From: Roseateles_E sp005503085
GTDB lineage: Bacteria; Pseudomonadota; Gammaproteobacteria; Burkholderiales; Burkholderiaceae_C
DNA length: 64,000 bases
Assembly (NCBI RefSeq): GCF_028462495.1
Contig: NZ_JAQOWX010000012.1
Span: 10,753-74,752 of the forward strand
Direction: 5' to 3'
In this document: one piece after another, positions 62,456-64,000 of the stretch
How positions within the stretch are numbered: position 1 is the stretch's first letter
Layout of the letters: the number at the start of each line of letters is the position of its first letter
Notes under the pieces: model-generated
The model's database searches: none
What the model was told of the DNA's origin: nothing
What the model saw: the letters and a program-made list of their open reading frames with translations, nothing else
Translations under genes and position numbers: made by a program

Positions 62456-64000
62456 CCACGCAGTTGCGGCCCTGGTGCTTGGCGGCGTACAGCGCTTCGT
62501 CGGCGCGCAGCAGCAGCTCGTCGACCCGGCAGTCGCCAGCGCGCAGCGCGGTGATGCCGAAGCTGGCGGTCAGCGCGCCGCCCGCCTGGTCGGGCATCAG
62601 CGCGGCGATCTGGGCGCGCAGCCGCTCGACCAGCGGCTGGGCCGCCGCCAGCTCGGTCTGCGGCAGCAGCAGCGCGAACTCCTCGCCGCCGAGCCGGCCG
62701 ATCACATCGAGCCGGCGTACCAGCTGCGCGCAGGCCTGCACCACCTGACGGATCGCGGCATCGCCGCCGGCATGGCCCAGGCTGTCGTTGATGCGCTTGA
62801 AGTGGTCGATGTCCATCATCACCAGCGCCAGCGGCAGGCTGTGGCGGCGTGCGCGCTCCAGCTCGCGCTCGGCTTGCTCGATGAAGCTGCGCCGGTTCGC
62901 GACGCCGGTCAGCGCGTCGGTGGTGGCCAGGCGCTGCAGCTCCAGTTCCAGCTGCTTGCGCTCGGTGATGTCGACGATGGTGGCCAGATCGGCGAGCTCG
63001 CCGTTGTAGCTGACCGGCACCATGGACACCATCACCCACAGCACGCTGCCGCCCGAGCCCAGCAGGCTGACCTCCTCATCGACCAGCCGGCCCTCGCGCA
63101 GGAACTTGGCCTGCAGCCGCGTGCGCTCCTGCGGGTCGCGGTAGAAGGACTCGGCCGGCCGGCCGACGATCTCGCCCAGCGGCCGGTCGGCCAGGCGGGC
63201 CGCCGCCTCATTGGCATAGATCAGCAGCGCATCGCTGCGCCGCGTCAAGGTCATCGGCACCGGCGCGTTGTCCAGGATGGTGCGCAGACGCTGTTCGCTG
63301 TCGCGCAGCTCCTGCGTGCGCTGCTCGACGCGCCGCTCCAGCCCGGCCGTCAGCTCCTGCAGTTCGGCCACCAGGCGGGCGTTGTCAACCGCATTGACGA
63401 CATTGGCGCACAGCAGCTCCAGAAACTCGACCCGGCCGGCGGTGAAGACGCCGGCCGCCGAGGCGTTCTCCAGGTAAAGCGCGCCGACCGTCCGGCCCTG
63501 CTTGAGCAGCGGCGTGGACAGCACCGAGCGGGCCTCGCGCGCCGAGAAATAGGGCTCGCGCTGTGCGTCAGTGGCGCTGCGCGCATCGTCGATCAGCAAG
63601 GTCTTGCCGCCGGCCAGCACGCGGCGCAGCAGGCTCAGCGGCAGCCGCTCGCCGGCCTGTTCGAGCGCCAGCGGTGCCATCTCGCTCTCGGTGTCGCCGA
63701 GGCCGACATCGGCCCTGAGCGTCCAGCGCAGCGCGGCTGCGGCGCCGGCCCGATCGTGTCCGCTGGCCAGCACGATGGCGGCGCGCTGCGCACCGGCGTT
63801 CTCGCCGACCACCCGCAGCAGGCGTCGCAGCAGGCGCGGCAGCTCGGCCTCGGCATTGATGGCCTGCATGGCCTTCATCAGGCTGCTGATGTCGACCGCA
63901 TCGCTGCGGCGCGGTGCCTCGGGTGTCGGCATCGGCAATGTCCGCTGGGCCACGCCCGGCGCGCCCCATTGCAGCCAGTGCAGCCGGGCCTGGGCCAGCG
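62445..64000 (-). CDS. C-terminal part of a large GAF-PAS-GGDEF sensor protein (5' end outside the window)
   Basis: The frame stays open to the window edge. The region LAQARLHWLQWGAPGVAQRT just before DAVDISSLMKAMQAINAEAE resembles the linker of very large kinase/AAA-ATPase/GAF sensors, so the gene almost certainly begins outside. In the 518 visible residues a GAF domain is followed by a coiled-coil (QELTAGLERRVEQRTQELRD), then a PAS domain (RTILDNAPVPMTLTRRSDAL, ending YNGELADLATIVDITERK). An intact GGDEF domain follows, with RLGGEEFALLLP. It should therefore make c-di-GMP. A GTG at 63953 is the first possible start in view but has no ribosome binding site. Confidence 0.85.
   Translation of the reverse strand, partial: LAQARLHWLQWGAPGVAQRTLPMPTPEAPRRSDAVDISSLMKAMQAINAEAELPRLLRRLLRVVGENAGAQRAAIVLASGHDRAGAAAALRWTLRADVGLGDTESEMAPLALEQAGERLPLSLLRRVLAGGKTLLIDDARSATDAQREPYFSAREARSVLSTPLLKQGRTVGALYLENASAAGVFTAGRVEFLELLCANVVNAVDNARLVAELQELTAGLERRVEQRTQELRDSEQRLRTILDNAPVPMTLTRRSDALLIYANEAAARLADRPLGEIVGRPAESFYRDPQERTRLQAKFLREGRLVDEEVSLLGSGGSVLWVMVSMVPVSYNGELADLATIVDITERKQLELELQRLATTDALTGVANRRSFIEQAERELERARRHSLPLALVMMDIDHFKRINDSLGHAGGDAAIRQVVQACAQLVRRLDVIGRLGGEEFALLLPQTELAAAQPLVERLRAQIAALMPDQAGGALTASFGITALRAGDCRVDELLLRADEALYAAKHQGRNCVVSR

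Overview
The window is about 64 kb of GC-rich (one counted line at 4021-4080 is 72% G+C), densely packed bacterial chromosome. The gene content points to a betaproteobacterium of the order Burkholderiales, probably near Roseateles, Pelomonas or Rubrivivax. The signs are a bioF-bioD-bioB run, leucine-catabolism genes liuD and liuE, PEP-CTERM proteins, an AcrR/MexAB-OprM-type efflux operon, many c-di-GMP proteins and lipoproteins with a Cys-Gly(n)-Pro(n) start. The genus is inference. No rRNA, tRNA, CRISPR array, insertion sequence or prophage was seen.

Layout. 1-2.4 kb: end of a biotin operon (bioF partial, bioD, bioB) with 4-nt overlaps. 2.4-3.3 kb: a lower-GC dinD gene. 3.3-7.3 kb: liuD, liuE and a zinc alcohol dehydrogenase. 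7.5-14.4 kb: four lipoproteins sharing one type of N-terminal tether. Two of them are tandem paralogues that look like very diverged subtilases, and one carries 30 Thr-Pro units. A dienelactone hydrolase lies among them. 14.4-20.4 kb: a membrane protein, an OmpR/QseC-type two-component system divergent from mipA, a haloacid dehalogenase and a pyrophosphate-type phosphofructokinase. 20.5-29.2 kb: a chemoreceptor, alanine dehydrogenase, YqjD/E/K-like stress membrane proteins split by a REC-DUF3369-GGDEF-EAL protein, and YgiQ. 29.3-36.1 kb: a tetR repressor divergent from a tripartite RND efflux operon, with an AcrR-like operator between them. The outer-membrane gene is broken by an N inside an assembly duplication. 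36.1-41.2 kb: a TRIC/YadS-type membrane protein, a cold-shock protein, a molybdopterin oxidoreductase and a frameshifted serine hydrolase. 41.3-47.6 kb: an iron-uptake island with an AraC regulator, Fur box, TonB receptor, binding protein, permease, ATPase and DUF2218 protein. 47.6-51.2 kb: exported phosphatase-like, GNAT-like, metallo-beta-lactamase-fold and erythromycin-esterase-fold proteins. 51.3-54.3 kb: two LytS-type sensors, one apparently a dead kinase, and a LytTR regulator. 54.4-61.0 kb: a YciI-like protein, an alpha/beta hydrolase, PEP-CTERM GlpQ, a PilZ protein with no normal start codon, an EipA-like protein, PhoX and another PEP-CTERM protein. 61.0-64 kb: a degenerate GGDEF protein, a globin, and the C-terminal part of a large GAF-PAS-GGDEF sensor that leaves the window.

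Most genes sit in short operons with ATGA/GTGA stop-start overlaps, and several convergent pairs overlap at their stops by 7-14 nt. No gene-free stretch exceeds 300 bases. The most unusual items are the subtilase-like lipoprotein pair, the kinase/pseudokinase LytS pair, the PilZ gene with a possible ATC start, and a dyad shared by the promoters of the PEP-CTERM glpQ and phoX genes.
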